Assembly (NCBI GenBank): GCA_018970865.1
Contig: JAGWVN010000004.1
Location: 1 to 64,000, forward strand
Direction: 5' to 3'
Origin: Betaproteobacteria bacterium
GTDB lineage: Bacteria; Pseudomonadota; Gammaproteobacteria; Burkholderiales; Burkholderiaceae_E
Length of the DNA: 64,000 nucleotides
Shown here: in pieces, positions 1-9,286 of the stretch
Position numbering within the stretch: the first letter of the stretch is position 1
How the letters are laid out: each line of letters begins with the position of its first letter
Translations under genes and position numbers: made by a program
Notes under the pieces: generated by a model
What the model was told of the DNA's origin: nothing
Database searches by the model: none
What the model saw: the letters and a program-made list of their open reading frames with translations, nothing else

Positions 1-339
1 CCGGCCAAGTTCGTGCACAACCAGGATGACCGCCGGGGCACCGCGATCGAGTCGCTGGTGTCGGGCGGGTGCATCGTGTCGGGTCATGTCGAGCGCTCGG
101 TGCTCTACTCCAATGTCCGGGTGCACTCCTTCTCGCGGGTGAACTGGTCGGTGCTGCTGCCCGACGTCTCGGTGGGCCGCGGCGCGCGGATCTCGCGGGC
201 GATCATCGACAGCCGCGTCAGCATTCCCGAGGGCCTGGTGATCGGCGAGGACCCGAACCTCGACGCGGTGCGCTTCTACCGCACCCCCACCGGGGTGACG
301 CTGGTCACGCGCGACATGCTGGCCCGCATCAAGGCCTGA
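1..339 (+). CDS. glgC: Glucose-1-phosphate adenylyltransferase, C-terminal part (first glgC copy)
   Basis: This is the 3' end of a gene that begins before the window; 112 codons are visible with no start. The family makes ADP-glucose from glucose-1-phosphate and ATP, the committed step of bacterial glycogen synthesis in the cytoplasm. The visible part is the C-terminal left-handed beta-helix domain: it has the typical [11 protein letters not shown] stretch, repeated hydrophobic turns ([18 protein letters not shown]) and the ending [17 protein letters not shown]. It lines up clearly with the C-terminus of the second copy at 1847-3250 but differs at many positions, so these are paralogues and not a recent duplication. 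The stop lies only 2 bp before the glgA start, so the two are surely one operon. Confidence 0.93.
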   Translation, partial: PAKFVHNQDDRRGTAIESLVSGGCIVSGHVERSVLYSNVRVHSFSRVNWSVLLPDVSVGRGARISRAIIDSRVSIPEGLVIGEDPNLDAVRFYRTPTGVTLVTRDMLARIKA

Positions 340-341
340 GC

Positions 342-1799
342 ATGCGGGTCCTCCATGTGGCGGCGGAGATCTTCCCGCTGGTCAAGACCGGCGGCCTGGC
401 CGATGTGGTCGGCGCGCTGCCGCCGGCGCTCGCCGCGCTCGGCGCCGATGTCCGCCTGCTGCTGCCGGGCCTGCCCGCGATCACCGAGTCGGTGCTGCAT
501 CCGCGGCTGGTCTGGCAGGGCGGTCCGCTGTTCGGCGCGGCGCGCGTGGCGATCCGCCTGGGCCGCATGCCCTACAGCAAGCTGCCGGTGTACATCGTCG
601 ACGCGCCCTGGTTCTTCCGTCGCCCGGGCAGCCCCTACCAGTCCCCGCAGGGCGTGGAGTGGGCCGACAACCTGCAGCGCTTCGCGCTGCTGGGCTGGGC
701 GGGCGCGCACATCGCCGGCGGCGAGCTCGACCCGGCCTGGACGCCGACGGTGGTGCACACCCACGACTGGCACGCGGCGATGACCTGCGCCTATCTCGCC
801 GCCAACCCCGCGGCCACGGCACGCTCGGTGTTCACGGTGCACAACCTCGCCTACCAGGGCCTGTTCAGCCAGGGCGACTTCGGCCAGCTCGGCCTGCCCT
901 CTGCCTTCCTGCACTCCCACGGCATCGAGTACCACGGCCAGCTCTCGTTCATGAAGGCCGGGCTGAAGTACGCGCGACGCATCACCACGGTGAGTCCCAC
1001 CTACTCGGCCGAGATCGCCACCCATGAATTCGGCTGCGGCCTGGACGGCGTGATCCGCGGCCGCCGCAGCGATGTCTCGGGCATCCTGAACGGGGTGGAT
1101 ACCGCGGTCTGGAATCCGGCCACCGATCCCAGCCTGGTGGCGCCCTACGACGCACAGGCGCTCGAGGGCAAGGCGCGCTGCAAGGCCGCGCTGCAGGCCC
1201 AGATGGGGCTGGCCGCCCAGCCCGACGCGCCGCTGTTCGGCGTGGTCAGCCGGCTGACGTCGCAGAAAGGGCTCGACCTGGTTCTGGCGGCGCTGCCGGC
1301 GCTGCTCGCCGGTGGCGCCCAGCTCGCGCTGCAGGGTGCGGGCGACCCGGTGCTCGAGGCCGCCTTCCAGGCCGCCGCCGACGCCCATCCCGGCCGGGTG
1401 GCGGTGCGCATCGGCTACGACGAGACCTTCGCGCACCGGCTGATCGCGGGCGCCGACCTGATCATGGTGCCCTCGCGCTTCGAGCCCTGCGGCCTCACCC
1501 AGCTCTACGGCCTGCGCTACGGCACGCTGCCCCTGGCGCGACGGGTGGGTGGGCTGGCCGACACCGTGACCGACGCCAGCGACGAGGCGCTGCGTCAGGG
1601 CAGCGCCACCGGCTTCCTGTTCGGCGCGGCCACGCCGGCCGCGCTCGAATCGGCGATCGCGCGCGCGCTGGCCCTCTACCGCGAGCCGGCGCGCTGGCGC
1701 GCCGTCATGCACCAGGCCATGGCCCAGGACTTCAGCTGGGCCGGCTCGGCCGCGCGCTACCTCGAGCTCTACCGCGTGATGACCGGCGAGCCGCACTGA
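342..1799 (+). CDS. glgA: Glycogen synthase (ADP-glucose type)
   Basis: A 485-residue GT-B glycosyltransferase (GT5 family) that adds glucosyl units from ADP-glucose to the glycogen chain. The start at MRVLHVAAE puts the ADP-glucose-binding KTGGLADV motif at residues 15-22, as in E. coli GlgA, and gives the usual family length. Downstream are VHTHDWH, the HNLAYQG stretch, [10 protein letters not shown], the [10 protein letters not shown] linker opening the C-terminal Rossmann domain, and the acceptor-site motif [18 protein letters not shown], all expected. An open frame continues upstream to position 69 but overlaps glgC and has no family similarity, so I reject it. A short AAGG lies before the ATG. 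It is co-transcribed with the upstream glgC. Confidence 0.96.
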   Translation: MRVLHVAAEIFPLVKTGGLADVVGALPPALAALGADVRLLLPGLPAITESVLHPRLVWQGGPLFGAARVAIRLGRMPYSKLPVYIVDAPWFFRRPGSPYQSPQGVEWADNLQRFALLGWAGAHIAGGELDPAWTPTVVHTHDWHAAMTCAYLAANPAATARSVFTVHNLAYQGLFSQGDFGQLGLPSAFLHSHGIEYHGQLSFMKAGLKYARRITTVSPTYSAEIATHEFGCGLDGVIRGRRSDVSGILNGVDTAVWNPATDPSLVAPYDAQALEGKARCKAALQAQMGLAAQPDAPLFGVVSRLTSQKGLDLVLAALPALLAGGAQLALQGAGDPVLEAAFQAAADAHPGRVAVRIGYDETFAHRLIAGADLIMVPSRFEPCGLTQLYGLRYGTLPLARRVGGLADTVTDASDEALRQGSATGFLFGAATPAALESAIARALALYREPARWRAVMHQAMAQDFSWAGSAARYLELYRVMTGEPH

Positions 1800-1846
1800 G
1801 CGGCTCGCGGGCAGCGCGCGCCGCGTGACGGCGCACCGCGCGGCCC

Positions 1847-3250
1847 TCAGATCAGGCTGCCGCCGGCCAGCCGGTCCTGGCCGAGCATGGCGGCGGTGAT
1901 CAGGGTCACGCCCCGCTCGGTGACATGGAACCGGGCCGCATCGGCCTGAGGATCGAGCCCCGCCGTGAAGCCGTCGGGCAGCACGCAGTGCTTGTCGACG
2001 ATCGCGCGGCGCAGGGTCACGCCGAGACCGATGCTGACATTGGGCAGCACCACCGAGTCCTCCACCAGACTGCCCTCGGCCACGCGCACCTTCGAGAACA
2101 GGACCGAGCGGCGCACCGTCGCGCCGCTGACGATGCAGCCGCTGGAGACCAGCGAGTCCAGTGACATGCCGCGGCGACCGGCCTCGTCGAACACGAACTT
2201 GGCCGGCGGCAGCTGGCGCTGCAGGCTCAGGATCGGCCACTGGTCGTCATAGAGGTTGAGCTCGGGCACCACCTGGGTGAGGTCGAGGTTGGCCTCCCAG
2301 TAGGCATCGACCGTCCCGACATCGCGCCAGTAGGGGCGATCGCCCACCATGTTCACGCAGCTGCGCTCGAAGCGATGGGCGTGCACATGGTGGCGCGGCA
2401 CGATCCAGGGCAGCAGGTCGCGGCCGAAGTCGTGGCTGGAGCAGGGGTCGGCGGCGTCGCGGGCAAGCTCGCGATACAGGAAGGCTGCGTCGAAGACATA
2501 GATGCCCATGCTGGCCAGCGCCTGGTCGGGCTCGCCGGGAATGGGCTCGGGCCGCTCGGGCTTCTCGGCGAAGGCGGTCACGCGGCTGTCGGCATCCACC
2601 CGCATCACGCCGAAGCCATCGGCCCGATCGATCGGCACCCGCAGGCAGGCCACGGTGGCCTGCGCGCCACTGGCCACATGGTCGGCGACTAGGGTGTAGT
2701 AGTCCATCTTGTAGACATGATCGCCGGCGAGCACCAGCACATGCCGGGGCTCGGCCTCGCGCACGATGTCGAGGTTCTGGTAGACCGCGTTGGCGGTGCC
2801 GCTGTACCACTGGTCGTCGAGCCGCTGCTGGGCCGGCACCACATCGACGAACTCGCCGAGATTGGCCTCCAGGAAGCCCCAGCCGCGCTCGACATGGCGG
2901 ATCAGGCTCTGGGCCTTGTACTGCGTGAGCACGCCGATGCGGCGGATGCCCGAGTTCACGCAGTTCGACAGCGGGAAGTCGATGATCGTGAACTTGCCGG
3001 CGAAGGGCACGGCCGGCTTGGCGCGCCAGTCGGTGAGCTGGTGCAGCCGCGAGCCGCGACCGCCGGCGAGCACCACCGCATAGGTGCGCTGCATCAGGTG
3101 GCTGAAGGCGCCCGCCACCGGCAGCCCCTCGCGGGCGCGGTAGCCGCCGCGCCGGCCGGCGGCCAGGGGCTCGGGCGGCCGACGATGATGGGCCTCGGCA
3201 GGCGCGGCCTGGGTGCGGGCGACGAAGGCGAGCGGATCGGGGTCGGCCAA
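1847..3250 (-). CDS. glgC: Glucose-1-phosphate adenylyltransferase (second glgC copy)
   Basis: A complete ADP-glucose pyrophosphorylase, convergent with glgA. The nucleotidyltransferase domain opens with [10 protein letters not shown] (residues 61-70 from the chosen start) followed by the [12 protein letters not shown] and [13 protein letters not shown] motifs; the C-terminal beta-helix carries [12 protein letters not shown] chose a TTG start at 3250 because a GGAG Shine-Dalgarno sits 6 nt upstream. That gives 467 residues with about 50 residues before the catalytic domain, longer than usual. The first in-frame ATG, at 3094 immediately before QRTYAVVL, gives 415 residues, nearer the E. coli 431. 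Which start is used is open. This copy has its own transcription unit, so it can be regulated apart from glgC-glgA. Confidence 0.93.
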   Translation of the reverse strand: MADPDPLAFVARTQAAPAEAHHRRPPEPLAAGRRGGYRAREGLPVAGAFSHLMQRTYAVVLAGGRGSRLHQLTDWRAKPAVPFAGKFTIIDFPLSNCVNSGIRRIGVLTQYKAQSLIRHVERGWGFLEANLGEFVDVVPAQQRLDDQWYSGTANAVYQNLDIVREAEPRHVLVLAGDHVYKMDYYTLVADHVASGAQATVACLRVPIDRADGFGVMRVDADSRVTAFAEKPERPEPIPGEPDQALASMGIYVFDAAFLYRELARDAADPCSSHDFGRDLLPWIVPRHHVHAHRFERSCVNMVGDRPYWRDVGTVDAYWEANLDLTQVVPELNLYDDQWPILSLQRQLPPAKFVFDEAGRRGMSLDSLVSSGCIVSGATVRRSVLFSKVRVAEGSLVEDSVVLPNVSIGLGVTLRRAIVDKHCVLPDGFTAGLDPQADAARFHVTERGVTLITAAMLGQDRLAGGSLI

Positions 3251-3345
3251 GCGACTCTCCTTCGGCCGGCAGTGACGGGGACCGTCATGCTGACCGCGCC
3301 CACACCGGGTCGCATTGAGGGCGCGCAATCGCGCCGGGCGGACGC

Positions 3346-4215
3346 TCAGCCGGCGAGGAAGTCCTCGATGAGGGCCGCCAGCCGCTCGGGCTGGTCATGG
3401 TGGATGTTGTGGCCGGCCTCGGGCACATGCGCGATGCGCAGATCGGCATAGGCGCCCATGCGCTCGTCGAACTCCTGCGGCCTGGCCTGCAGGCGCGCCC
3501 ACAGGCCCGACTGCTCGCCGTCGATCCAGAGCACCGAGGCGGTGGTCTGGCGCCAGCACTCGAGCTGCTCGGCATAGGGCACCGGCAGCGGGTTGATGCG
3601 CTTGTGGGCGGGGTCGGCGCGGCGGACCACCCCGCCCTCGGGCGCCTCGCGACCCCAGTGCTCGACCAGGAAGCGCGCGCGCGCCTCGGTGAGCCGCGGG
3701 TTCTCGGAGCCCATGCGCAGGGCGAACTCCTCGAAGCTGTCGTAGGGCCGCTGCGCGGTGTCTTCGCCAAGCTGCATCAGCCACTTGGCGATGCGCCGCG
3801 GCGCGGGATCCTGCCGGCTGGCGGGCGGGCCGAAGCCGTCGACATTGACGAAGCGGGCCACGCGGTGCGGCGCCACGCCGCTGTAGAGCGCGCCGATGTT
3901 CGCGCCCATGCTGTGGCCGACCAGGCGCACCGGTTCTTCGGGGCTGTGGTGCTCGAGCAGGCCGTGAAGATCGCCGAGGTAATCGGGATACCAGTAGGTG
4001 TCGGCGCCGCTCCAGCCCGACAGCCCGTAGCCGCGCCAGTCGGGAGCGATCACGCGCCAGTCGCGCTGCAGGGCGTCGACCGTGAACTGCCACGAAGCGG
4101 AGACATCCTGGTTGCCGTGCAGCAGGAACAGCCGCGGCGCGCCGGCCGGGCCCCACACGCGGCAGTGCAGGCGCACGCCGCGGATCTCGATGAATTCGGA
4201 CTGGCTGGGTTTCAA
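3346..4215 (-). CDS. Alpha/beta hydrolase
   Basis: A 289-residue cytoplasmic alpha/beta-hydrolase-fold enzyme. The oxyanion-hole HG pair is at residues 33-34 (LLHGNQD), the nucleophile elbow GHSMGA places the catalytic serine at 102, and the catalytic histidine is most likely His269 (PEAGHNIHH). There is no signal peptide. The substrate cannot be told from sequence; family members include esterases, C-C hydrolases and haloalkane-type enzymes, but no family-specific residue is evident. It lies downstream of and parallel to the second glgC with a gap of about 95 bp, and diverges from the acyl-CoA ligase at 4341. A possible -10 element (TATTCT) lies 43 nt before the start. Confidence 0.88.
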   Translation of the reverse strand: MKPSQSEFIEIRGVRLHCRVWGPAGAPRLFLLHGNQDVSASWQFTVDALQRDWRVIAPDWRGYGLSGWSGADTYWYPDYLGDLHGLLEHHSPEEPVRLVGHSMGANIGALYSGVAPHRVARFVNVDGFGPPASRQDPAPRRIAKWLMQLGEDTAQRPYDSFEEFALRMGSENPRLTEARARFLVEHWGREAPEGGVVRRADPAHKRINPLPVPYAEQLECWRQTTASVLWIDGEQSGLWARLQARPQEFDERMGAYADLRIAHVPEAGHNIHHDQPERLAALIEDFLAG

Positions 4216-4258
4216 GGCAGGCGGGCCCGGGCGCGGGCCATGGGCAGGGGGATGGGCC

Positions 4259-4264
4259 AGAATA
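4259..4264 (-). promoter_or_regulatory. Possible -10 element of the alpha/beta hydrolase gene
   Basis: On the minus strand this reads TATTCT, in the only AT-rich spot of the 125-bp intergenic region between the hydrolase and the divergent acyl-CoA ligase. It would give a leader of about 35 nt. No convincing -35 hexamer is visible at 17 bp. Confidence 0.3.
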
Positions 4265-4340
4265 GCAACTCCCGCCAGCCACCGCGGCGGCGCGGCCCCT
4301 GCTTCGAACCGCGGTCGCCGCGGCCATTCCGGAGACCGGC

Positions 4341-5927
4341 ATGCAGACCCTGTACCAGGCCTTCGCGCAGGCCGTCGCCGACGCGCCGAACGCGCCCTTT
4401 CTCGCGCAGCCGCCGTCCCTGGGCGGACGCGTCTGGCGCTACGCGGAGGTCGCCGCCGAGGTCGACCGGCTGAGCGCGCTCTATGCCCGTCGCGGCTGGG
4501 GCGCGGGCCACCGCATCGCGCTGGGGGTGGGCAATGCGCCCGGGCACTTCTTCCACTTCCTCGCGCTCAACCGGCTCGGCGCCTCGATCGTGCCGATGAA
4601 CCCGGATCACCGCGGCGGCGAGATCCGCTATCAGCTCGGCCACTCCGGCGCCGAGCTGGTGGTGGCCAATGCCGAACGCGGCGCGGCCACCCGCGAGGCC
4701 CTGGCCGGCACGGCCGGCCCGCCCATCGTGGCCGGCGATCGGCTGGCCGATGACCTGCCCACGGCGCCGCCCGCGCGCCGCGCGGCGGGCGACCCCTGGC
4801 GCGCCGAGACCGCCATCCTGTACACCTCGGGCACCTCGGGCCTGCCCAAGGGCTGCATCCTGACCAACGAGTATGTGCTCACCGCAAGCGCCTGGTACCG
4901 CGACTGCGGCGGGCTGCTCGCGCTGCGCGAAGGCCAGGACCGGGTCTTCAACCCGCTGCCGGTGTTCCACATGAACTGCGGCATCAACACCCTCGGGGCG
5001 ATGATCCTCACCCGCAACTGCCTGATCATCCCCGACCGCTTCCATGCCAGCACCTGGTGGGCCGATGTCGGCGGCTCGGGCGCCACCGGCATCCACTACC
5101 TCGGGGTCATGCCGCCGGCCCTGATCAAGCATCCGCCTTCGCCGCACGACCGCGCGCATGCGGTTCGCTGGGGCCTGGGCGCGGGCTGCGATCCCACCCT
5201 GCACGCCGAGTTCGAGGCGCGCTTCGGGCTGCCGCTGATCGAGGTCTGGGGCATGACCGAGACCGGCCGCTTCCTGGTCAACCACGAGGAGCCGCGTCAG
5301 GTCGACACCCGCGCCTTCGGCCGCATGCGCGCGCCGCTCGAGACCCGCGTGGTCGACGACCAGGACCGGCCGGTGGCCGCCGGCCAGCCCGGCGAGCTGC
5401 TGGTGCGCTGCGCCGGCGACGATCCGCGCCGCGGATTCTTCAGCGGCTATCTCGACGACCCCGAGGCCACCGAGCGCGCCTGGCGCGGCGGCTGGTTCCA
5501 CACCGGCGACATCGTCAGCGTCGACGACAGCGGCATGCACTACTTCATCGACCGCCGCAAGGACATGATCCGGCGCTCGGGTGAGAACATCTCGGCGGGC
5601 GAGGTGGAGGCGGTGCTCGCCGCCCATCCCCTGGTCCACCGCGTGGCGGTGATGGCGGTGCCCGACGAGATGCGCGACGAGGAAGTGCTGGCGGTGGTGG
5701 TGCCCTCGCCGGGCGTGAACGGCGACGCGGCCTGCGCGCAGGCGCTCACCCGGCACTGCCTGGCGGAGCTGGCCTACTACAAGGCCCCGGCCTGGGTGGT
5801 CTTCCGCGACGAACTGCCGGTGACCTCGACCAACAAGCTGCAGAAGCACCGCATCTTCGGCAGGGACGAAGACCCGCGCGCCTCGGCGATCGACTGCCGC
5901 GGCATCAAGAAGCGGCCCGGGGCCTGA
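4341..5927 (+). CDS. ATP-dependent acyl-CoA ligase (AMP-forming)
   Basis: A 528-residue class I adenylate-forming enzyme that activates a carboxylic acid to its acyl-CoA through an acyl-AMP. The ATP-binding loop YTSGTSGLPKG is at residues 161-171. The A5 motif VWGMTETG, the A7-like WFHTGD, the hinge DRRKDMIRRSGENIS and the C-terminal lysine region TSTNKLQKHR are all present. The closest groups I can name are crotonobetaine/carnitine-CoA ligase-like and general AMP-dependent synthetases, so the substrate is uncertain. A GGAG lies 7-8 nt before the ATG. Its stop is one base from the stop of the convergent SelD-fusion gene. Confidence 0.9.
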   Translation: MQTLYQAFAQAVADAPNAPFLAQPPSLGGRVWRYAEVAAEVDRLSALYARRGWGAGHRIALGVGNAPGHFFHFLALNRLGASIVPMNPDHRGGEIRYQLGHSGAELVVANAERGAATREALAGTAGPPIVAGDRLADDLPTAPPARRAAGDPWRAETAILYTSGTSGLPKGCILTNEYVLTASAWYRDCGGLLALREGQDRVFNPLPVFHMNCGINTLGAMILTRNCLIIPDRFHASTWWADVGGSGATGIHYLGVMPPALIKHPPSPHDRAHAVRWGLGAGCDPTLHAEFEARFGLPLIEVWGMTETGRFLVNHEEPRQVDTRAFGRMRAPLETRVVDDQDRPVAAGQPGELLVRCAGDDPRRGFFSGYLDDPEATERAWRGGWFHTGDIVSVDDSGMHYFIDRRKDMIRRSGENISAGEVEAVLAAHPLVHRVAVMAVPDEMRDEEVLAVVVPSPGVNGDAACAQALTRHCLAELAYYKAPAWVVFRDELPVTSTNKLQKHRIFGRDEDPRASAIDCRGIKKRPGA

Positions 5928-5928
5928 G

Positions 5929-8223
5929 TCAGAGCCGCAGCAGCACCGGGGCGAGCGCATCGCCCTGCGGCAGGATGCGGCCGATCAGCGCGGCCTGCGG
6001 GGCACCGCCGGCGCGCAGCGCACGCAGGCAGTCCTCGGCGCGCCCGGCTGGCACGCTCGCGAGCAGGCCGCCCGCGGTCTGGGGATCGAAGAGCAGCCGG
6101 TAGCGGGGATGCGCGATCGCAGCCTCGGGGTTGCGCACCGCGCGGCGCAGCCGCAGGTTGGCCGGCTGCAGCGAACTCAGGATGCCGGCCGCGGCGGTCT
6201 GCTCGGCGCCGGGCAGCACCGGCAAGGCCTCGAGATCGATCTCGGCGTCCACGCCCGAGGGCCGGGTCATCTCCACCAGGTGGCCGAGCAGACCGAAGCC
6301 GGTGAGATCGGTGCAGGCGGTGGCGCCGTGCTCGCGCAGGCAGCGCGCCGCCTCGCGGTTGGACACGCACATCGAGGCCAGGGCCGCGTCGATCCAGTCA
6401 CCGCGGGCCTGGAGCCGGTCGTGCGCGGCGAACAGCGTGCCGGTGCCGATCGGCTTGGTCAGCACCAGGACATCGCCCGGCTGCATGCCGCCCTTGCGCA
6501 GCACCGTGGAGAGATCGGCGGCCACCAGGCCATTCACGGCGAAGCCCAGCGCCAGCTCGCGCCCCTCGCCGGTGTGCCCGCCCACCAGCGCGCAGCCGGC
6601 CTCGTTGAGCACATCGACCGCGCCGGTCATCATCTGGCGCAGCAGGTCCTCGGTCTTGCTCTCGAGCCCGGGCGGCACGGTGACGATCGCGGTGGCGCTC
6701 TGCGGCTGGCCACCCATCGCCCAGATGTCGCCCAGCGCATGGTTGGCCGCCACCTTGCCGAACAGCCAGGGGTCGTCGATGAAGGCGCGGAAGAAGTCCA
6801 CGGTGTGCACCATGGCCATGCCGGGCGGCACCGCCACCACCGCGGCATCGTCGGGCGCGTTCAGGCCGATGAGCACATCGGCCCGGTCAAGCGGGCGCAG
6901 ATCGGCCAGCGCCCGCGACAGCACGGTGGCGCCCACCTTGGCGCCGCAGCCGCCGCAACGCATGGCGATCGCCGACAGCGCCTGCGCGGCCTCCTCCTCG
7001 CGCAACGCCAGACCCGCGCCCGGCGCCGCGGTGGCCGCGGCCTTGTCCGGCGCGGCGCTCATCGGCGGGAACTCGCTGAAGCGGGCCATGAAGCGGCGGT
7101 CGATCCAGTCCTTCCAGCGCCAGACCCAGTCGCCCCGGAAGCCGATCGCGCCGCGCGAGGCGATGGCATGGCGCTCGCCGGTGCCGATCAGCGCCAGCCA
7201 GCGGCGCTGCGGTCGGTAGGGCCGCAGCGGCTCGCCGGCCAGCGAGCGGCGCAGGTTGGCCGCCAGCGGCCGGCCCTGGCGCACCGCGAACACGCCCGCC
7301 TTCTCGAGCGGATGCCCCTCGATCGCCGCGATGTCGCCGGCGGCGAACACCTCGGGGTCGGTGATCGACTGCAGGGTGGGCCCGACCCGCAGGCAGCCGT
7401 CCTCATCCAGGGCGAGGCCGGTGCCGCGCAGCCAGGGAGCGCCGCCCGCCCGGGTGACCCACATGATCTCGTCGGCGGGCAGCTCGCCGCCGTCGGCCAG
7501 GCAGAGCAGGCCGGCGCGCACCGCGCGCACCTCGGCGCGCTCGTGCACCGTCACACCGCGCTCGCGCAGCAGGCGCGCGAAGCGCTCGCGCACCCAGCGG
7601 TTGTGGGTGGGCATGAGCCCGCCGCGGCCGGTGACGAGATGGAAACTCAGGGCGCCAGGATCGCGCCCGAGCGCGCGCAGTTCGGCGCCGAGCCGGTGCT
7701 GCATGGCGAGCAGCAGCTCGACCCCGCCCGCGCCGCCGCCCACCACCGCCACCCGCCAGTGGCCTTCGCGGCTGCGAACGCGCTCGAGCAGCGCCAGCCA
7801 GCGGGCGTCGAAGCGGCCGATCGGCTTGACCGGCACGGTGTGCTCGGTGGCGCCGGGCACCGGGTCGGTCTGCGGCGTGGAGCCGATGTTGATCGAGACC
7901 CGGTCATAGGCCAGCGGCGGCCGGTCACGGCACAGCACCTGATGGTTGGCGCGATCCAGCCCCACCACCTCGTCGCGCAGGAATCGCGCGCCGGCGAAGC
8001 GGGCCAGTCGGGGCAGGTCGATGTGAACCTCGTCTCGCCGGTACCAGCCGGCGACATAGCCCGGCAGCATGCCGGAGTAGGGCGTGAAGCTGTCCTGGCA
8101 GACCAGGGTGAGCCGCACGCCGGGCATGGGCCGCATCGCGAACCGGCGCAGCACGCCGACATGGCTGTGGCCCCCGCCCACCAGCACGATGTCGCGCAGG
8201 ATGGGCTGATCGGCTGGCTGCAT
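5929..8223 (-). CDS. selD: Fused FAD/NAD(P) oxidoreductase - selenide, water dikinase
   Basis: A 764-residue fusion. Residues 10-385 form a pyridine-nucleotide-disulfide oxidoreductase of the type II NADH dehydrogenase kind: FAD-binding VGGGHSH (15-21), NAD-binding VVGGGAGGVE (160-169) and FAD-contacting FAAGD (293-297). A low-complexity Ala-rich linker (about 390-410) leads to a complete SelD domain, which makes selenophosphate from selenide and ATP for selenocysteine and selenouridine synthesis. The redox Cys and catalytic Lys align as Cys426 and Lys429 (RCGGCGAK); it is the cysteine, not the selenocysteine, form. Motifs APDDAAVV, HTVDFF and LVGGHTGEG follow. This fusion is known from several bacteria; a role of the flavin domain in supplying reduced selenium is inference. 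No other sel gene is nearby. Confidence 0.93.
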   Translation of the reverse strand: MQPADQPILRDIVLVGGGHSHVGVLRRFAMRPMPGVRLTLVCQDSFTPYSGMLPGYVAGWYRRDEVHIDLPRLARFAGARFLRDEVVGLDRANHQVLCRDRPPLAYDRVSINIGSTPQTDPVPGATEHTVPVKPIGRFDARWLALLERVRSREGHWRVAVVGGGAGGVELLLAMQHRLGAELRALGRDPGALSFHLVTGRGGLMPTHNRWVRERFARLLRERGVTVHERAEVRAVRAGLLCLADGGELPADEIMWVTRAGGAPWLRGTGLALDEDGCLRVGPTLQSITDPEVFAAGDIAAIEGHPLEKAGVFAVRQGRPLAANLRRSLAGEPLRPYRPQRRWLALIGTGERHAIASRGAIGFRGDWVWRWKDWIDRRFMARFSEFPPMSAAPDKAAATAAPGAGLALREEEAAQALSAIAMRCGGCGAKVGATVLSRALADLRPLDRADVLIGLNAPDDAAVVAVPPGMAMVHTVDFFRAFIDDPWLFGKVAANHALGDIWAMGGQPQSATAIVTVPPGLESKTEDLLRQMMTGAVDVLNEAGCALVGGHTGEGRELALGFAVNGLVAADLSTVLRKGGMQPGDVLVLTKPIGTGTLFAAHDRLQARGDWIDAALASMCVSNREAARCLREHGATACTDLTGFGLLGHLVEMTRPSGVDAEIDLEALPVLPGAEQTAAAGILSSLQPANLRLRRAVRNPEAAIAHPRYRLLFDPQTAGGLLASVPAGRAEDCLRALRAGGAPQAALIGRILPQGDALAPVLLRL

Positions 8224-8338
8224 GGTCGGGGTGTCCTGGCGGTGAGGCGGCGGCGCGCGTGGCCGCCCGCCTGCGGAGGATAGACCAGAACCGGTACGGC
8301 CCCGGCCGATGGCGGATCCACGCCGGGCGGGCCCTGCC

Positions 8339-8344
8339 TATACT
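8339..8344 (+). promoter_or_regulatory. -10 element predicting a leaderless mRNA for the EamA gene
   Basis: TATACT ends 6 nt before the ATG at 8351, so transcription starting 7 nt downstream of the hexamer would begin on the A of the start codon. No Shine-Dalgarno is present. No clear -35 hexamer can be seen at 16-18 bp. Confidence 0.5.
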
Positions 8345-8350
8345 CGACCG

Positions 8351-9247
8351 ATGAACGCAACCGATCCGGGCAAACCCGGCGCGCGCCAGTTCGCGCCGGT
8401 GCTGCGGGGCATGGCCTGGATGGCCGTCGGCGGCCTCACCCTGTGCACCATGAACGGGGTGATGCGCATCCTCACCCAGCAGCTCGATCCCCTGCAGTCG
8501 CAGTTCCTGCGCTATGTGTTCGGGCTGGCGGTGATGCTGCCCATGATCCTGCGCGACGGGATCGCCGCCTACCGGCCCAACAACCCGCGCGGCCTGTGGT
8601 GGCGCGGCGCGGTCCACACCGCAGGCCTGGGCCTGTTCTTCCTGGCCCTGCCGCATCTGCCGCTCGCCGATGTCACCGCCATGCAGTTCACCAGCCCGAT
8701 CTTCGTGCTGGTGGGCGCGGCCCTGGTGCTGCGCGAGAAGGTGAGCGCCGCACGCTGGCTGGCCGCTGGCGTGGGGCTGGCCGGCGTGCTGATCGTGCTC
8801 GGCCCGCACCTCACCGGAGCCGGTTCGGGCTGGTGGAGCCTGGTGATGCTGGCGGCCTCGCCGCTCTTTGCCGCCTCGTTCCTCATCAACAAGGCGCTCA
8901 CCCGGCACGACTCGCCGAGCGTGATCGTGTTCTGGCAGAACGTGGCGGTGATGCTGCTCACGCTGCCCTTCGCCCTGCCCGGCTGGCGCGATCCCACCGG
9001 CCTGCAGTGGGCGCTGTTCCTGCTGTGCGGGCTGCTGGGCACCGTGGCGCACCTGTGCATGACCCGGGCCTTCAGCCTGGGCGACATCTCGGCGCTGCAG
9101 CCGATCCGCTTCCTCGACCTGATCTGGGCGGCGTTGCTCGGCCTCGCGCTGTTCGGCGACACGCCTTCGCCCACCGCGCTGCTCGGCGGTGCGGTGATCG
9201 TGGCCGCCACCTTCTGGATCGCGCGCCGGGAATCGGCGCGCGGCTGA
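8351..9247 (+). CDS. EamA/DMT-family transporter
   Basis: A 298-residue inner-membrane protein of the drug/metabolite transporter superfamily. About ten hydrophobic segments are visible, arranged as two repeated EamA units (roughly residues 20-145 and 155-290), with the charged LVLREKVSAARW segment typical of the end of the first unit. Substrates in this family range from amino acids and S-adenosylmethionine to nucleotides, and nothing here decides between them. The reading frame is open 42 nt further upstream, but the ATG at 8351 sits just behind a TATACT -10 element; the upstream codons would lie in the promoter. It stands alone, divergent from selD and convergent with the DapC-type gene. 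Confidence 0.88.
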   Translation: MNATDPGKPGARQFAPVLRGMAWMAVGGLTLCTMNGVMRILTQQLDPLQSQFLRYVFGLAVMLPMILRDGIAAYRPNNPRGLWWRGAVHTAGLGLFFLALPHLPLADVTAMQFTSPIFVLVGAALVLREKVSAARWLAAGVGLAGVLIVLGPHLTGAGSGWWSLVMLAASPLFAASFLINKALTRHDSPSVIVFWQNVAVMLLTLPFALPGWRDPTGLQWALFLLCGLLGTVAHLCMTRAFSLGDISALQPIRFLDLIWAALLGLALFGDTPSPTALLGGAVIVAATFWIARRESARG

Positions 9248-9286
9248 GCGCCGGGGCGGACGGCTGCGCGGCCGAAGACCCGGGCG

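Noticed and set aside
1800-1846. Possible terminator between glgA and the second glgC
   Set aside because: GC-rich with several short complementary stretches, but no stable single hairpin and no T-tract that I could define.
276-2240. Long minus-strand open frame (654 codons) across glgA
   Set aside because: Arg/Gly/His-rich translation with no family motifs, antisense to a clear glgA; a product of high GC content.
4212-5960. Minus-strand open frame of 582 codons across the acyl-CoA ligase
   Set aside because: Antisense shadow; the plus-strand ligase has all adenylation motifs.
5929-8223. Selenocysteine (in-frame TGA) in SelD
   Set aside because: The residue aligned with the redox position is a normal cysteine (Cys426), and the frame has no internal TGA.
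6109-8283. Plus-strand open frame of 724 codons across the SelD fusion
   Set aside because: Antisense of a gene with many intact motifs; the translation is low complexity and resembles nothing.
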